Source: Defluviimonas aquaemixtae (GTDB taxonomy: Bacteria > Pseudomonadota > Alphaproteobacteria > Rhodobacterales > Rhodobacteraceae). Taken from it: a stretch of 64,000 nt of DNA. The stretch lies in assembly GCF_900302475.1 (NCBI RefSeq), contig NZ_OMOQ01000001.1:1736001-1800000 (forward strand), written 5' to 3'. Numbering within the stretch: position 1 is the first letter of the stretch; every line of letters begins with the position of its first letter. The position numbers and the translations under genes are program-made. This document shows positions 28,036-36,826 of this stretch, piece by piece. The notes beneath the pieces were generated by a model, which saw only the letters and a program-made list of their open reading frames with translations, ran no database searches and was not told the origin of the DNA.

Positions 28036-28917
28036 ATGACGATCAAGGCGCAGGAAAAACCGCTCGGCCTCAAGCTCTTCACGGTCTCTTTCCTGACGCT
28101 GTGGATGATCCTCGCGGCCTTTCCGTTCATCTGGACGCTCTGGGGGTCGTTTAAGGTCGAGGGCGACTTCTTTTCCAAGGCCAACTGGGCCTGGGCGATC
28201 TCCGGCACGCTCACCCAGATCGAAACCGGCGGGCAGTTCACCGGGCAGGGCTATCAGGGTGCGTGGATTCAGGAGGAGTTCTGGCGCGCGGCGGTCAACT
28301 CCACGCTGGTCTGCCTCTTCGTCGTGACGATCTCGCTCACGTTCGGGACGCTGGGGGGCTATGCCCTGTCGCGCTCGACTTACCGCTATGCCTTCTGGTT
28401 TCTGATCATCGCGCTCATCTTCCGGGCGCTGCCGCCGATCACGCTCGTTTCGGGCTATCTGCCGGTGTTCTTCAAGTGGAATCTCTGGGGGCACCTCGCG
28501 ACGGCCATCATCGTTCTGGTGGCGATCAACCAGCCCTTCACGCTCTGGATGCTGCACTCGTTCTTCAAGAACATCCCGAAGGACCTCGACGAGTCCGCCA
28601 TGGTCGATGGCTGCACGCGGTTCCAGGCGTTCCGGCATGTCATCATTCCGGTGATGTGGCCGGGGGTGATCACCACGGGACTGTTCTCCTTCCTACTTGC
28701 CTATAACGACTTCGCGGTGACGGCGATGATCCTGTCGAAAGAGAACCAGACGATGGTGCCGAAGATCGCGAGCTTCCTCGGCACGACCCAGACAAAGGGC
28801 AACGTGATGTTCGCCGTGGCCTCGGTCGTCTCGGTAACGGCACCCCTTTTCATCATGATCATGTTCTTTCAGCGTCAGATCGTCTCGGGCCTGACCGCGG
28901 GGGCCGTCAAGGGATGA
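28036..28917 (+). CDS. ABC transporter permease (MalG-like)
   Basis: 293 residues, six helices; EAA loop DESAMVDGCTRFQAFRHVIIPV. It starts 3 bases after the previous stop and its own stop overlaps the next start as ATGA. Inner-membrane channel subunit of the same importer. Confidence 0.92.
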   Translation: MTIKAQEKPLGLKLFTVSFLTLWMILAAFPFIWTLWGSFKVEGDFFSKANWAWAISGTLTQIETGGQFTGQGYQGAWIQEEFWRAAVNSTLVCLFVVTISLTFGTLGGYALSRSTYRYAFWFLIIALIFRALPPITLVSGYLPVFFKWNLWGHLATAIIVLVAINQPFTLWMLHSFFKNIPKDLDESAMVDGCTRFQAFRHVIIPVMWPGVITTGLFSFLLAYNDFAVTAMILSKENQTMVPKIASFLGTTQTKGNVMFAVASVVSVTAPLFIMIMFFQRQIVSGLTAGAVKG

Positions 28918-29906
28918 GCTTTCAGGCCGAAAAGGCTGTGGTCCGCGCGCATTACGACGCGCTGGCGCGGGCTGCGCCGGAAACGGTCGCAGAAGTGCTG
29001 GCCGAACGTACGACGCCCGACTGGCACTGGCGGGGCGTGCATCCGTTTCACGAGCAGCAGGGCGCCGGGGCGGTCGCCGGGGCCTTCTGGGTGCCATATC
29101 TTACGGCGATGACGCGGGTTCAAAGGCGGCAGGACATCTTCCTCGCGGGGCTGAACGAGATCGACGGATTCCAGTCGGCCTGGGTGATTTCGATGGGCCA
29201 CCTGATGGGGCTTTTCGACGCGCCCTTCCTCGACATTCCGCCGACGCGGAAGATCGCCATGCTGCGCTATGCCGAGTTTAACAAGGTCGAGGGCGGGAGG
29301 ATCACCGAGACGGCGCTGTTCTGCGATCTCCTCCAGCTGATGCACCAGGCCGGCCTCCGTCCGCTGCCGCCACAGACCGGCGCGCATCTGGTGCAGCCGG
29401 GGCCGGCGATGCATGACGGGCTGCTGCACGCCGACGCCGATCCTGCCGAGGGCGAGGCGACGCTTGCGCTCATCAACCGGATGATCGGCGACATCAACGC
29501 CAAGGAGCGGTTCGGCTCGCCCGAGGAGGAACTCGGCCGGTGCTGGCATGACGACATGATCTGGTGGGGTCCGGACGGGATCGGTTCGACCTACACGATC
29601 GATCGCTATATCGAGCAGCACCAGCACCCGTTCCGCACGCAACTCGCCGACCGCAGGTTCAACGGCCATCTCTGCCGGCTCGCCGAGGGCAAGTTCGGGG
29701 GCTTCTTCGGCTGGCCCAACCTGACGCTGACGCCGACCGGCGGCTATTTGGGCCTGCCGGGCTCGGGCAAGGCCGCCGACATGCGCGTCGTCGACATCTA
29801 CCGGCGCGAGGGCGACAAGCTGGCCGAGAACTGGATCTTCATCGACATCCTGCATTTCCTGAACATGCAGGGGCTCGACGTGCTGGGGCGTGCGGCCAAG
29901 ATCTGA
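28914..29906 (+). CDS. two-domain SnoaL/NTF2-like protein
   Basis: 330 residues, two NTF2-like halves: 1-150 (ALARAAPETVAEVLAERTT, HPFHEQQGAGAVAGAFWVP, RYAEFNKVEGGRITETALF) and 180-320 (GRCWHDDMIWWGPDGIGS, then VVDIYRREGDKLAENWIFID). The C-terminal pattern G-D-K-L-x-E-N-W-x-F-I-D is typical of SnoaL enzymes. Translationally coupled to the permease. Same length as the minus-strand protein at 19829-20821 but clearly divergent. Confidence 0.82.
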   Translation: MSFQAEKAVVRAHYDALARAAPETVAEVLAERTTPDWHWRGVHPFHEQQGAGAVAGAFWVPYLTAMTRVQRRQDIFLAGLNEIDGFQSAWVISMGHLMGLFDAPFLDIPPTRKIAMLRYAEFNKVEGGRITETALFCDLLQLMHQAGLRPLPPQTGAHLVQPGPAMHDGLLHADADPAEGEATLALINRMIGDINAKERFGSPEEELGRCWHDDMIWWGPDGIGSTYTIDRYIEQHQHPFRTQLADRRFNGHLCRLAEGKFGGFFGWPNLTLTPTGGYLGLPGSGKAADMRVVDIYRREGDKLAENWIFIDILHFLNMQGLDVLGRAAKI

Positions 29907-30805
29907 CCCGGCAATGCGTCTGGACTGGATTGCCTACAAGAGCCCCTACCCTTCCCTAATCTCTCCCGCGAAACGAATTCGGGAGGTCGGCGATGAAATC
30001 GCACCAAAGGGTTGTCAGGATCGCTGGGGCCGAGTTCTGCGCCTCGGTTCTCCATCACCTGGCGAAGTTCAGACCGGTGATAAGGTCAAGGGCCTTCAGA
30101 ACCCTGCAGACGCTCGCTTCCGAGACGATGTGGCGCCGCGCCGGCGAAGATCATGTCGATGCCGACGAGACGGCCGATGAACGCCAGGGTAGTATCCCAG
30201 TTCGAAGTCTGTTTCTTGTAGGCGCCACGCGGGCTGGGCTTCGGCGCGCGGGCGTCGATCAGCCCCACCTGAGTGATCCGGTGTGAATGTTGGTTCATGA
30301 CTGACCTGTGGTCTATCGGAACGATGGCTTCTGGGGCCGGTGGTCGGCAGCCCAGGGCGCTGTGAGGACGTTTCGTGTTGTAGCGCCGCTTCTGTTGTTC
30401 GATCTGGATCCGCCCTCTCTCAGGCTGTGGAAGGTTTCGCCGATGGGCAGTTCGTCGCGGAACCGGGCATTGAAGCTCTCTCAGTATCCGATCTCGCATG
30501 GCGATCCCGGCCGGGAATGCCGTCGCCCAGTCAGCAGTCGCAGGGTTCGGGATGGCCAAATCAGGTGGGGCCATCATGGACCTCGAAACTGGCGGTCTTT
30601 GTGCACATTCCTAAAACCCCCAATACCTGGCTGGCATGGCGATGCTAGCCGGCCGGGCCCTGCTGTCAGCGTCTTCGCTGACCGTGCCAGCGGTTGTGGC
30701 GGGGACCGTCGCCCCAGTTGCGGCACCCTTTGCCGAGGAACCGTGGCTGAAACAGCAAAATGGCGACACATATCGGGACAATTGCAGGCGTGTTCGGAAG
30801 CTCTT
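29907..30805. other. 899-base stretch with IS3 remnant, no intact gene
   Basis: Only the degraded IS3 OrfB C-terminus (about 30257-30540, minus) is recognisable. 29907-30256 and 30541-30805 carry short frames without family resemblance. It separates the catabolic regulon from the multicopper oxidase-ZIP operon. Confidence 0.6.
30257..30540 (-). mobile_element. IS3-family OrfB 3' fragment, decayed
   Basis: On the minus strand, ESFNARFRDEL, SLRE and RRYNTKRPHSALGCRPPAPE appear in different frames, so at least one frameshift and an in-frame TGA (IGY*ESF) are present. These match the last quarter of an IS3-family OrfB (the final catalytic Glu region onward). The sequence GATCAGCCCCACCTGAGTG at 30257 is a probable IS end. 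It is the same type as the fragment at 61131-61600. Confidence 0.75.
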
Positions 30806-31942
30806 CTAGACCAGTAGCGCGGTTGCATACATCACGGCCAGCCCGGTTGCGATGCCTCCGGCATAGGCCGGGCGAGTCAGCGATTCCGCTCCATCAGAGC
30901 GGGTCGTCAGCCCGACCACCTCGATGATGACTTGCAGTATGGCTCCGGCTCCAACGCCAAAGCAGAGCGCAACGAAGTAAGGGTTGATCGCCTGCGCCCC
31001 GATCCATACGCCGAAAACCGCAGGCAGGCCCGCCAGCAGGGCCAGAGCTATGAACACCTGCAATGAAGGCCGAAGGCGCAGCAGTGGTGCGGCGATGCCG
31101 ATGCCCTCAGTCACGTTGTGAAGCACGAATCCGACGACAAGGAACGCGGCGAGCGCGGCAGCCCCGGTGGCGAAAGAGGCACCCACCACCAGGCCCTCGC
31201 CGAAATTGTGCAGCCCGATACCCAGGGCGATGAACGCGGCAAGTGCGATCCCTTCTGGCGGCTGCCCCCGGCGTCGGCCAAAGGCGACAAGCGCCAGCGT
31301 AGTCAGGCCAGCAGACACCCAGACAAGCGTTTCCCCTCTGAGGCGGCCCAACGTCTCCGCCCCGGCCTCCAGTCCCTCACGCAGGGTGTCGATCAGCAGA
31401 TACGCCAGCAGACCAATCGTCAGAGCCAGGAGAAAGTGGATTACTCCCGGCCCGGCGTCGCGCAGCGCCGGGTAGGCCAGCATGCCCGCCGCCACCGGAG
31501 CGACGCCCAACAAAAGCCCGACCAGCGTCAGCACCCAAAGTGTCGGCCCATCCAAAGCCAGTGCGTTCTGGGCCACATCAATCGTGTGTTCGAACCCAAC
31601 GCCGGTGGAAGTCAACAGCAGGATGTGGTGGGTTTCCCCATCGACCCACGGATAGGGGATGCGGACCGTGCCTCGCGCCAGCCGGTCGATGGGGCCAGCG
31701 GGATCGAGAGTGAAGTCGCGATAGGCACCGTCTACCTGGACCTGGGCGATGACGATTGGGATAGACCCGTCCGCCCGGACGCTCATCTCGATGAGACCGG
31801 CCCCAAGACGGACGGTCTCTACGGCAAGGTCTTCGACAGCCGGTGCGGCCCGGGTCAGCCGGTCGAAGGGTTTGCCGACAATGATAAACGCCACCAGGGC
31901 GGCCAGCACGATCACAGGTAAGACAAGCCAGGCGGTTCGCAT
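30806..31942 (-). CDS. ZIP-family metal transporter with N-terminal periplasmic extension
   Basis: 378 residues. One N-terminal helix (LVLPVIVLAALVAFIIV) is followed by about 110 residues of likely periplasmic domain, then eight helices. The ZIP metal-binding motifs are IGLHNFGEGLVVG in helix IV and HNVTEGIGIAAP in helix V. ZIP proteins import Zn, Fe or Mn. It starts 3 bases after the multicopper oxidase stop, so the two are co-translated. The extension is unusual for a bacterial ZIP and may interact with the oxidase. Confidence 0.87.
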   Translation of the reverse strand: MRTAWLVLPVIVLAALVAFIIVGKPFDRLTRAAPAVEDLAVETVRLGAGLIEMSVRADGSIPIVIAQVQVDGAYRDFTLDPAGPIDRLARGTVRIPYPWVDGETHHILLLTSTGVGFEHTIDVAQNALALDGPTLWVLTLVGLLLGVAPVAAGMLAYPALRDAGPGVIHFLLALTIGLLAYLLIDTLREGLEAGAETLGRLRGETLVWVSAGLTTLALVAFGRRRGQPPEGIALAAFIALGIGLHNFGEGLVVGASFATGAAALAAFLVVGFVLHNVTEGIGIAAPLLRLRPSLQVFIALALLAGLPAVFGVWIGAQAINPYFVALCFGVGAGAILQVIIEVVGLTTRSDGAESLTRPAYAGGIATGLAVMYATALLV

Positions 31943-31945
31943 CGG

Positions 31946-32995
31946 TCACACCACCTCGAAATGGCTCATCCAGCCAAGCTCAGCGAACTCGGTCTGGTGG
32001 GCGTGGAACATGTAGAGTCCCGGCTCGTGGCCGGAGAAATCGATCTCGATGATGCCGCGTTGCGCCTGGCACTGCATCACCGTATCGACGGTCCGCAGCG
32101 TCGGTTCCAGCGTGGTGCCGTGGTCGTAGTAGTCGAAGAAATTGGCATGCAGGTGGAACGAGTTGATCGGGTCGAATTCGGTCACGTTGACCAGGTAGAT
32201 ACGGATCGGCCTGTCCCGCTCCACTCGCAGGGGCTGCTCGTTGTAGGCGAAGGGATAGGTGTTGACCGCGTAGAACTCGTTCTCGTCGTCGAAGTTCGTG
32301 TCGAACCCGTTCATCACCATGACGAACTCCTGCCACCGGGAATTCTCGGGCGTGCCCGCCAGTCGACCCGCGGCCACGTCGCGGAAGTCGGGGTGAAGGT
32401 CTGGATCCGGATCGACAATGAATGCCCCGTAAAGCCCCTTGTGGATGTGTCGCTTTAGCGGGAAGGAGTGGCAATGATAGAGGTGACAGCCGAACGGCTT
32501 GGCGTCGAACTCATAGATGAATTTCGCGCCCGGATCGACTTGCCCGGCCCCGGGTACTCCGTCCATCCGCGCCGCGTGGATGCCATGAAAATGCATAGTG
32601 TGCGGATGGCTGCCAGCGTTCTGGAAATTGATGCGCAACCGTTCGCCTTCAACACATCGCATCGTCGGCCCGGGGACACGTCCGTTGTAGGTCCAGGCCG
32701 GGAAGAACACTCCTGGTGCTATCTCTAGTTCCACATCAACGGCGGAAATCGTCCACTCCCGCGTCCGGGTCCCGTCGGACGCCGTCGTTACCTCTCCGAA
32801 ATCGAATTCGGTCGCGAGGTCCTGGGGTCCGAACCCATTGGCCACGTAGTCGATTGTGCCGACGACCCGGTTGCCGCCATGAACGGCATGTTCCGGATCA
32901 TGTGCGGTAGCAACCAGATGCTGGGCCCGAGCCATCGATCCTGGCACACCAAGGCCAGCGATTGCCCCCAAGATTTGTCGTTTTGATAACCGCAC
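31946..32995 (-). CDS. two-domain multicopper oxidase (Tat-exported)
   Basis: 349 residues from a GTG at 32995, placed 7 bases after GAGGAG; a TTG at 33019 would add 8 residues. The N-terminus LSKRQILGAIAGLGV looks like a Tat signal. Copper motifs: HTMHFHGIH, GCHLYHCHSFPLKRHIHKG, INSFHLHANFFDY, and GLYMFHAHQTEFAELGWM, covering T1, T2 and T3 sites. Two-domain laccase-type architecture. The genetic link with a ZIP importer and a Fur-type box suggests a ferroxidase or Mn(II)-oxidase function in metal uptake rather than copper detoxification. Confidence 0.9.
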   Translation of the reverse strand: MRLSKRQILGAIAGLGVPGSMARAQHLVATAHDPEHAVHGGNRVVGTIDYVANGFGPQDLATEFDFGEVTTASDGTRTREWTISAVDVELEIAPGVFFPAWTYNGRVPGPTMRCVEGERLRINFQNAGSHPHTMHFHGIHAARMDGVPGAGQVDPGAKFIYEFDAKPFGCHLYHCHSFPLKRHIHKGLYGAFIVDPDPDLHPDFRDVAAGRLAGTPENSRWQEFVMVMNGFDTNFDDENEFYAVNTYPFAYNEQPLRVERDRPIRIYLVNVTEFDPINSFHLHANFFDYYDHGTTLEPTLRTVDTVMQCQAQRGIIEIDFSGHEPGLYMFHAHQTEFAELGWMSHFEVV

Positions 32996-33073
32996 ACCTC
33001 GTCTCCTCGGAATCGACAATCCCCTCGTCCGGACGAGGACGCGTCAATGCACGCTTGAAGCACCTTAGTAAGA

Positions 33074-33090
33074 TTGCAAATCATTCGCAA
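33074..33090 (-). promoter_or_regulatory. Fur-family (Fur/Mur-like) box upstream of MCO-ZIP operon
   Basis: TTGCAAATCATTCGCAA is a near-perfect palindrome, about 80 bases upstream of the oxidase start. Its TGCAAAT half-site resembles alphaproteobacterial Fur/Mur boxes, suggesting repression by iron or manganese. Confidence 0.6.
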
Positions 33091-33344
33091 CAACTGACAA
33101 TGATCCTAGCGTGCAAATTCATGTGAGGAACATCGTCGGCTACGTCAGGTTTCTGCGCTTTCCAAATCTTGGAGCAAAATGCAGGAGCTAACGTTTTCAG
33201 GCCCGTAGGAGCCGTTTCCCGCGCCTCCATCACCCCCCGTGTTTTGCCTCTGCGCCGATGTCTGGTCGCAGATGTGGCTGGGCGTGGCGCACCGGAGGAT
33301 CCGCCATGACAATTGCAAAGCTACCAGCCATCCGCGCCTGTCGC

Positions 33345-33936
33345 CCTGCCTGGAACAAGTGCAGCGTTGTCGACAAGAAACGCACATTGCTTCCGAAACG
33401 GGTCGGGCGATCCGTGTCCGAAACTAGCTGGCCGAGAACTTCCGCGATCGTACGCTCTTCAACACCGCAATCGACAGCAAGCTCAAACGCAGCGATCTCG
33501 TCAGGCTGAAGAACGCCGATGCCTATGCCGCCGACTGATCAAGGAGCGCGCCTCGATCATCCAGAGCAAGACGCGGAAACCGGTTCGGTTCGACCTGACC
33601 GAGGGGGCGCCTGTGTTGCTTTCAACGTGGCTCGAGGCTCCCGTGATGATCGGGTCAGAGGTCCTTTGGCCCGGCCGGTTCCACGAACGCCTGCACATCT
33701 CGACGCGGCAATACGTGCGGTTTGTCCTCGATCGGATTTCGTCCATCCGCCTCGGGCCAAGCTCTTAAGGCACGCATTCCATGCGCCGGACCAAGGTCGC
33801 ACACATCTATCGGGAGCCCGGCAACCTTCGGGCGGGGCAACTGCTCTTGGGCCACACGAAGATGGCCAGCATGGTTCGCTACCTCGGCGTCGAGTTAGAG
33901 GATGCGCGGGTCATCGCGGAAGCAATTGAAATTTGA
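33345..33936 (+). pseudogene. tyrosine recombinase (phage-type integrase), broken
   Basis: Fragments of one integrase lie in three frames: PAWNKCSVVDKKRTLLPKR (from about 33345), then LAENFRDRTLFNTAIDSKLK after a stop (about 33427), then KERASIIQSKTRKPVRFDL to RLGPSS (ending in TAA at 33766-33768). Beyond the TAA the same frame resumes as HSMRRTKVAHIY and LLLGHTKMASMVRYLGVELE, with the His, Arg and Tyr of the catalytic set, to the TGA at 33934-33936. Two frameshifts and at least two nonsense codons. No attachment repeat or tRNA was seen beside it. Confidence 0.8.
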
Positions 33937-34433
33937 TCGATCGGGCCGCTCGGCATGGGCGGTTCATAGCCGCCGTCCGGCCTCCTCTCGGCATGCTGCG
34001 CTGTGGCCCGCCAGAGGAGACATTCTCTGCGCATGCCAAATCTCGGCCGCTGGAAAGACCTATCGCGGGACAATGCGGTCGTACGGTTACGCCACAAGCC
34101 GTTTCCGCATATCGCCTGGCAGCAGGCGGATCATATTGCGCCCCCTGCCCGGCAATCGACCCTCGCTTCGTTCCGGGCCTCAATGTCAGATGTCCGGCAG
34201 CAAACCATCTAACAGCCTATCCGATTCCTCAGGTTCCGGCATTTCTAGAGTGCTCAGCCAGCATCGGCATACATTGCATCCCTCGAGCAGTCATCGAAGT
34301 AAGTCAGATATTCCAGCGTATTGGCGAATTTCTGATGTACGTCACTCACGATTCTATTGACGTGATGTACGCACCTCAAATAGCCTGTCTCCAAGGCCGT
34401 CGCGAACAGGGCGGCCTGATTGGGAGGATATTC
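33937..34433. promoter_or_regulatory. upstream region of the DAK-linked ABC operon, with inverted repeat
   Basis: About 500 bases without a supported gene between the integrase remnant and the binding-protein gene. TGATGTACG occurs at 34333-34341 and 34363-34371, 30 bases apart, and GTACGTCAC (34338) pairs with GTGATGTAC (34362) as an 8-of-9 inverted repeat. This is a candidate operator for the LacI regulator at 41769. Confidence 0.45.
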
Positions 34434-35753
34434 ATGAAGACGAACGGAAACGCAGCGGCCGTGATGGCGCTCGCTTGCTCCGTCAGCCTGCCCACGCTCG
34501 CAGCGGCGGAGGACCTGACGCTGTGCTGGGCTGCCTGGGACCCCGCGAACGCGCTGGTGGAACTGTCCAAGGAATTCGAGGCCCAGTCCGGGCACACGAT
34601 GAATTTCGAGTTCGTGCCCTGGCCAAACTTCGCAGACCGAATGCTGAACGAGCTCAATTCCGGTGGCAAGCTCTGCGACCTGCTGATCGGGGACAGCCAG
34701 TGGATCGGCGGCGGCGCCGAGAACGGCCACTATGTGAAGCTGAACGACTTCTTCGACGCCGAAGGCATCTCGATGGACGACTTCGCCGATGCCGCCGTCT
34801 ACGCCTATTCGACTTGGCCGAAAGGCACGCCGAACTACTACGCGCTCCCCGCGATGGGCGACGCGAACGGCTGGTTCTACCGGAAGGACTGGTTCTCCGA
34901 CCCCGAGATCCAGGCGGCCTACAAGGAGGCCACCGGACAGGACTTGGGCGAACCGCAGAGCCAGAAGGAGCTTCTTCAGATCGCCCAGTTCTTCCAAGGC
35001 CGCGAAATCGACGGCAAGACCGTCTATGGCGCCGCGATCTTCACCGAGCGCGGGTCGGAAGGCATCACCATGGGCGTCACCGGCGCACTCTACCCTTGGG
35101 GCTTCAAGTACGAGACCGAACCCGGCACCTACCAGATGGAAGGTGCGGTGAACTCGCCCGAGGCCGTGGAAGCGCTTGAATTTTACAAGGAGTTCTACGA
35201 AACCGCGACGCCACCGGGCTATACCAATAGCTACATGGGCGAAAGCCTCGACGCCTTCAAATCCGGGCAGGTGGCAATGGCAATGAACTGGTTTGCCTTC
35301 TTCCCGGGCCTTTATGCCGATCCGGACATCGGTGGCGACAAGATCGACTTCTTCGTCAACCCGCCGCAGAACCAAGCCGCATCCACGCTCGGCGGACAGG
35401 GCATCTCGGTCGTCGCCTATTCCGACAAGCAGGACGCGGCGCTCGAGTACATCAAGTGGTTCGCGCAGCCTGACGTTCAGAAGAAGTGGTGGGAACTCGG
35501 CGGTTACGCCGTCCATGACGCGGTGCTCGAGGATCCGGGCTTCGTCGACAGCCAACCCTTCGCCGGCGACTTCCTAGAAGCGATGAACGCCGTGCAGGAT
35601 TTCTGGCAGGAACCGGCCTATGCCGAACTCCTTCTCGCAATGCAGAAGCGCGTCCATGACTACGTCGTGGCCGATCAGGGCACAGCGAAGGAAGCGCTCG
35701 ACATGCTGATAAAGGACTGGACCGAAACCTTCGAAGACGAAGGCAAGCTCTGA
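34434..35753 (+). CDS. sugar/polyol ABC transporter substrate-binding protein
   Basis: 439 residues from ATG 34434 with GGGAGGA upstream. Signal peptide MALACSVSLPTLAAA. Solute-binding family 1: FVPWPNFADRMLNEL, DLLIGDSQWIGGGAENGHY, ALPAMGDANGWFYRKDWFSD, YIKWFAQPDVQKKWWELGG. First gene of a long operon ordered like the rhizobial glycerol importer set, but with the binding protein first. Likely ligand a small polyol or sugar; two hairpins follow the stop codon. Confidence 0.92.
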   Translation: MKTNGNAAAVMALACSVSLPTLAAAEDLTLCWAAWDPANALVELSKEFEAQSGHTMNFEFVPWPNFADRMLNELNSGGKLCDLLIGDSQWIGGGAENGHYVKLNDFFDAEGISMDDFADAAVYAYSTWPKGTPNYYALPAMGDANGWFYRKDWFSDPEIQAAYKEATGQDLGEPQSQKELLQIAQFFQGREIDGKTVYGAAIFTERGSEGITMGVTGALYPWGFKYETEPGTYQMEGAVNSPEAVEALEFYKEFYETATPPGYTNSYMGESLDAFKSGQVAMAMNWFAFFPGLYADPDIGGDKIDFFVNPPQNQAASTLGGQGISVVAYSDKQDAALEYIKWFAQPDVQKKWWELGGYAVHDAVLEDPGFVDSQPFAGDFLEAMNAVQDFWQEPAYAELLLAMQKRVHDYVVADQGTAKEALDMLIKDWTETFEDEGKL

Positions 35754-35763
35754 AGAGTTCCCT

Positions 35764-35818
35764 GCCGGGCCTCAGGGCCCGGCGCAGACCGGCGCGGGAC
35801 GGCCTCCCGTCCCGCGCC
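35764..35818 (+). terminator. two consecutive stem-loops after binding-protein gene
   Basis: GCCGGGCC/GGCCCGGC with a 4-base loop at 35764-35783, then GGCGCGGGACGG/CCGTCCCGCGCC with a 4-base loop at 35791-35818. Both are perfect. There is no T-run, so they are probably partial terminators or mRNA stabilisers that reduce permease expression. Confidence 0.6.
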
Positions 35819-35841
35819 ACTTTCAGGACCGAGAGGCTTCC

Positions 35842-36789
35842 ATGTCGGACGGAGCGATGGACCGCGTTGCCAAGGCGACGCCGCCCAGGATTGCACGCAA
35901 GATCAAGGGCATGTCCGATCGCACCGTCGCGTGGCTGTTCGTTGCGCCGACGATCTTCCTGCTTCTGGCGATCAACATCTTCCCGCTTGTCTGGACGATC
36001 CGGCTGAGCTTCACCAATTTCCGCGCCAACCGCCTGAACCGCGAGGTCGAGTGGGTGGGTCTGCGCAATTACGAGCGCATCCTGACCGACAGCGACATCT
36101 GGCTGAACATGCAGGCGACCGCGCATTTCCTGTTCTGGACGATCTTCTTCCAGGTGCTGATCGGCTTCACGCTGGCCTACCTCATCAACAAGAACTTTCG
36201 CGGCTCGCCCTTCTGGACGACAGTGATCGTTCTGCCGATGATGCTTTCGCCGGCTGTCGTCGGAAACTTCTGGAAATTTCTCTACCAGCCTCAGATCGGG
36301 CTTTTCAATTACATCGTCGGCTACTTCACAGGCCGCGATCCGTCGAGCTTCGAGATGCTGGGTCAGGTCGATCTGGCCCCCTGGTCCATCGTCATCGTCG
36401 ATACCTGGATGTGGACGCCCTTCGTGATGCTCATCTGCCTCGCCGGGCTGCGCTCGATTCCCGACTACATTTACGAAGCGGCCGAGATCGACCGGGCGTC
36501 CAAGCTGCGCCAGTTCCTTACCATCACCATCCCGATGGTGCTGCCCTTCCTGATGCTGGCGGTGCTGTTTCGGGGGATCGAGAACTTCAAGATGTTCGAT
36601 CTCGTCGTCCAACTCACCGGCGGCGGGCCGGGGTCCACGACCGAACTCACCTCGATAAACCTCAAGCGCGAGGCCTTCGAGAAATGGCGCACGGGCTACG
36701 CCAGCGCGTACGCGATCATCCTCTTCGTCACCGTGTTCGGGCTGGCCTCGATCTACGTGAAGGCCCTCAACAAGGTGAAGGAACGGTGA
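35842..36789 (+). CDS. ABC transporter permease (GlpP/MalF-like)
   Basis: 315 residues, six helices starting TVAWLFVAPTIFLLLAINIF. EAA loop YEAAEIDRASKLRQFLTITIPM, and FDLVVQLTGGGPGSTTELTS near the C-terminus as in sugar permeases. GAGAGG precedes the ATG. Pairs with the permease at 36827. Confidence 0.92.
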   Translation: MSDGAMDRVAKATPPRIARKIKGMSDRTVAWLFVAPTIFLLLAINIFPLVWTIRLSFTNFRANRLNREVEWVGLRNYERILTDSDIWLNMQATAHFLFWTIFFQVLIGFTLAYLINKNFRGSPFWTTVIVLPMMLSPAVVGNFWKFLYQPQIGLFNYIVGYFTGRDPSSFEMLGQVDLAPWSIVIVDTWMWTPFVMLICLAGLRSIPDYIYEAAEIDRASKLRQFLTITIPMVLPFLMLAVLFRGIENFKMFDLVVQLTGGGPGSTTELTSINLKREAFEKWRTGYASAYAIILFVTVFGLASIYVKALNKVKER

Positions 36790-36826
36790 TGGGCTTCGCC
36801 GGCCCGGTAAGCAGAAAGGCAAGGAC

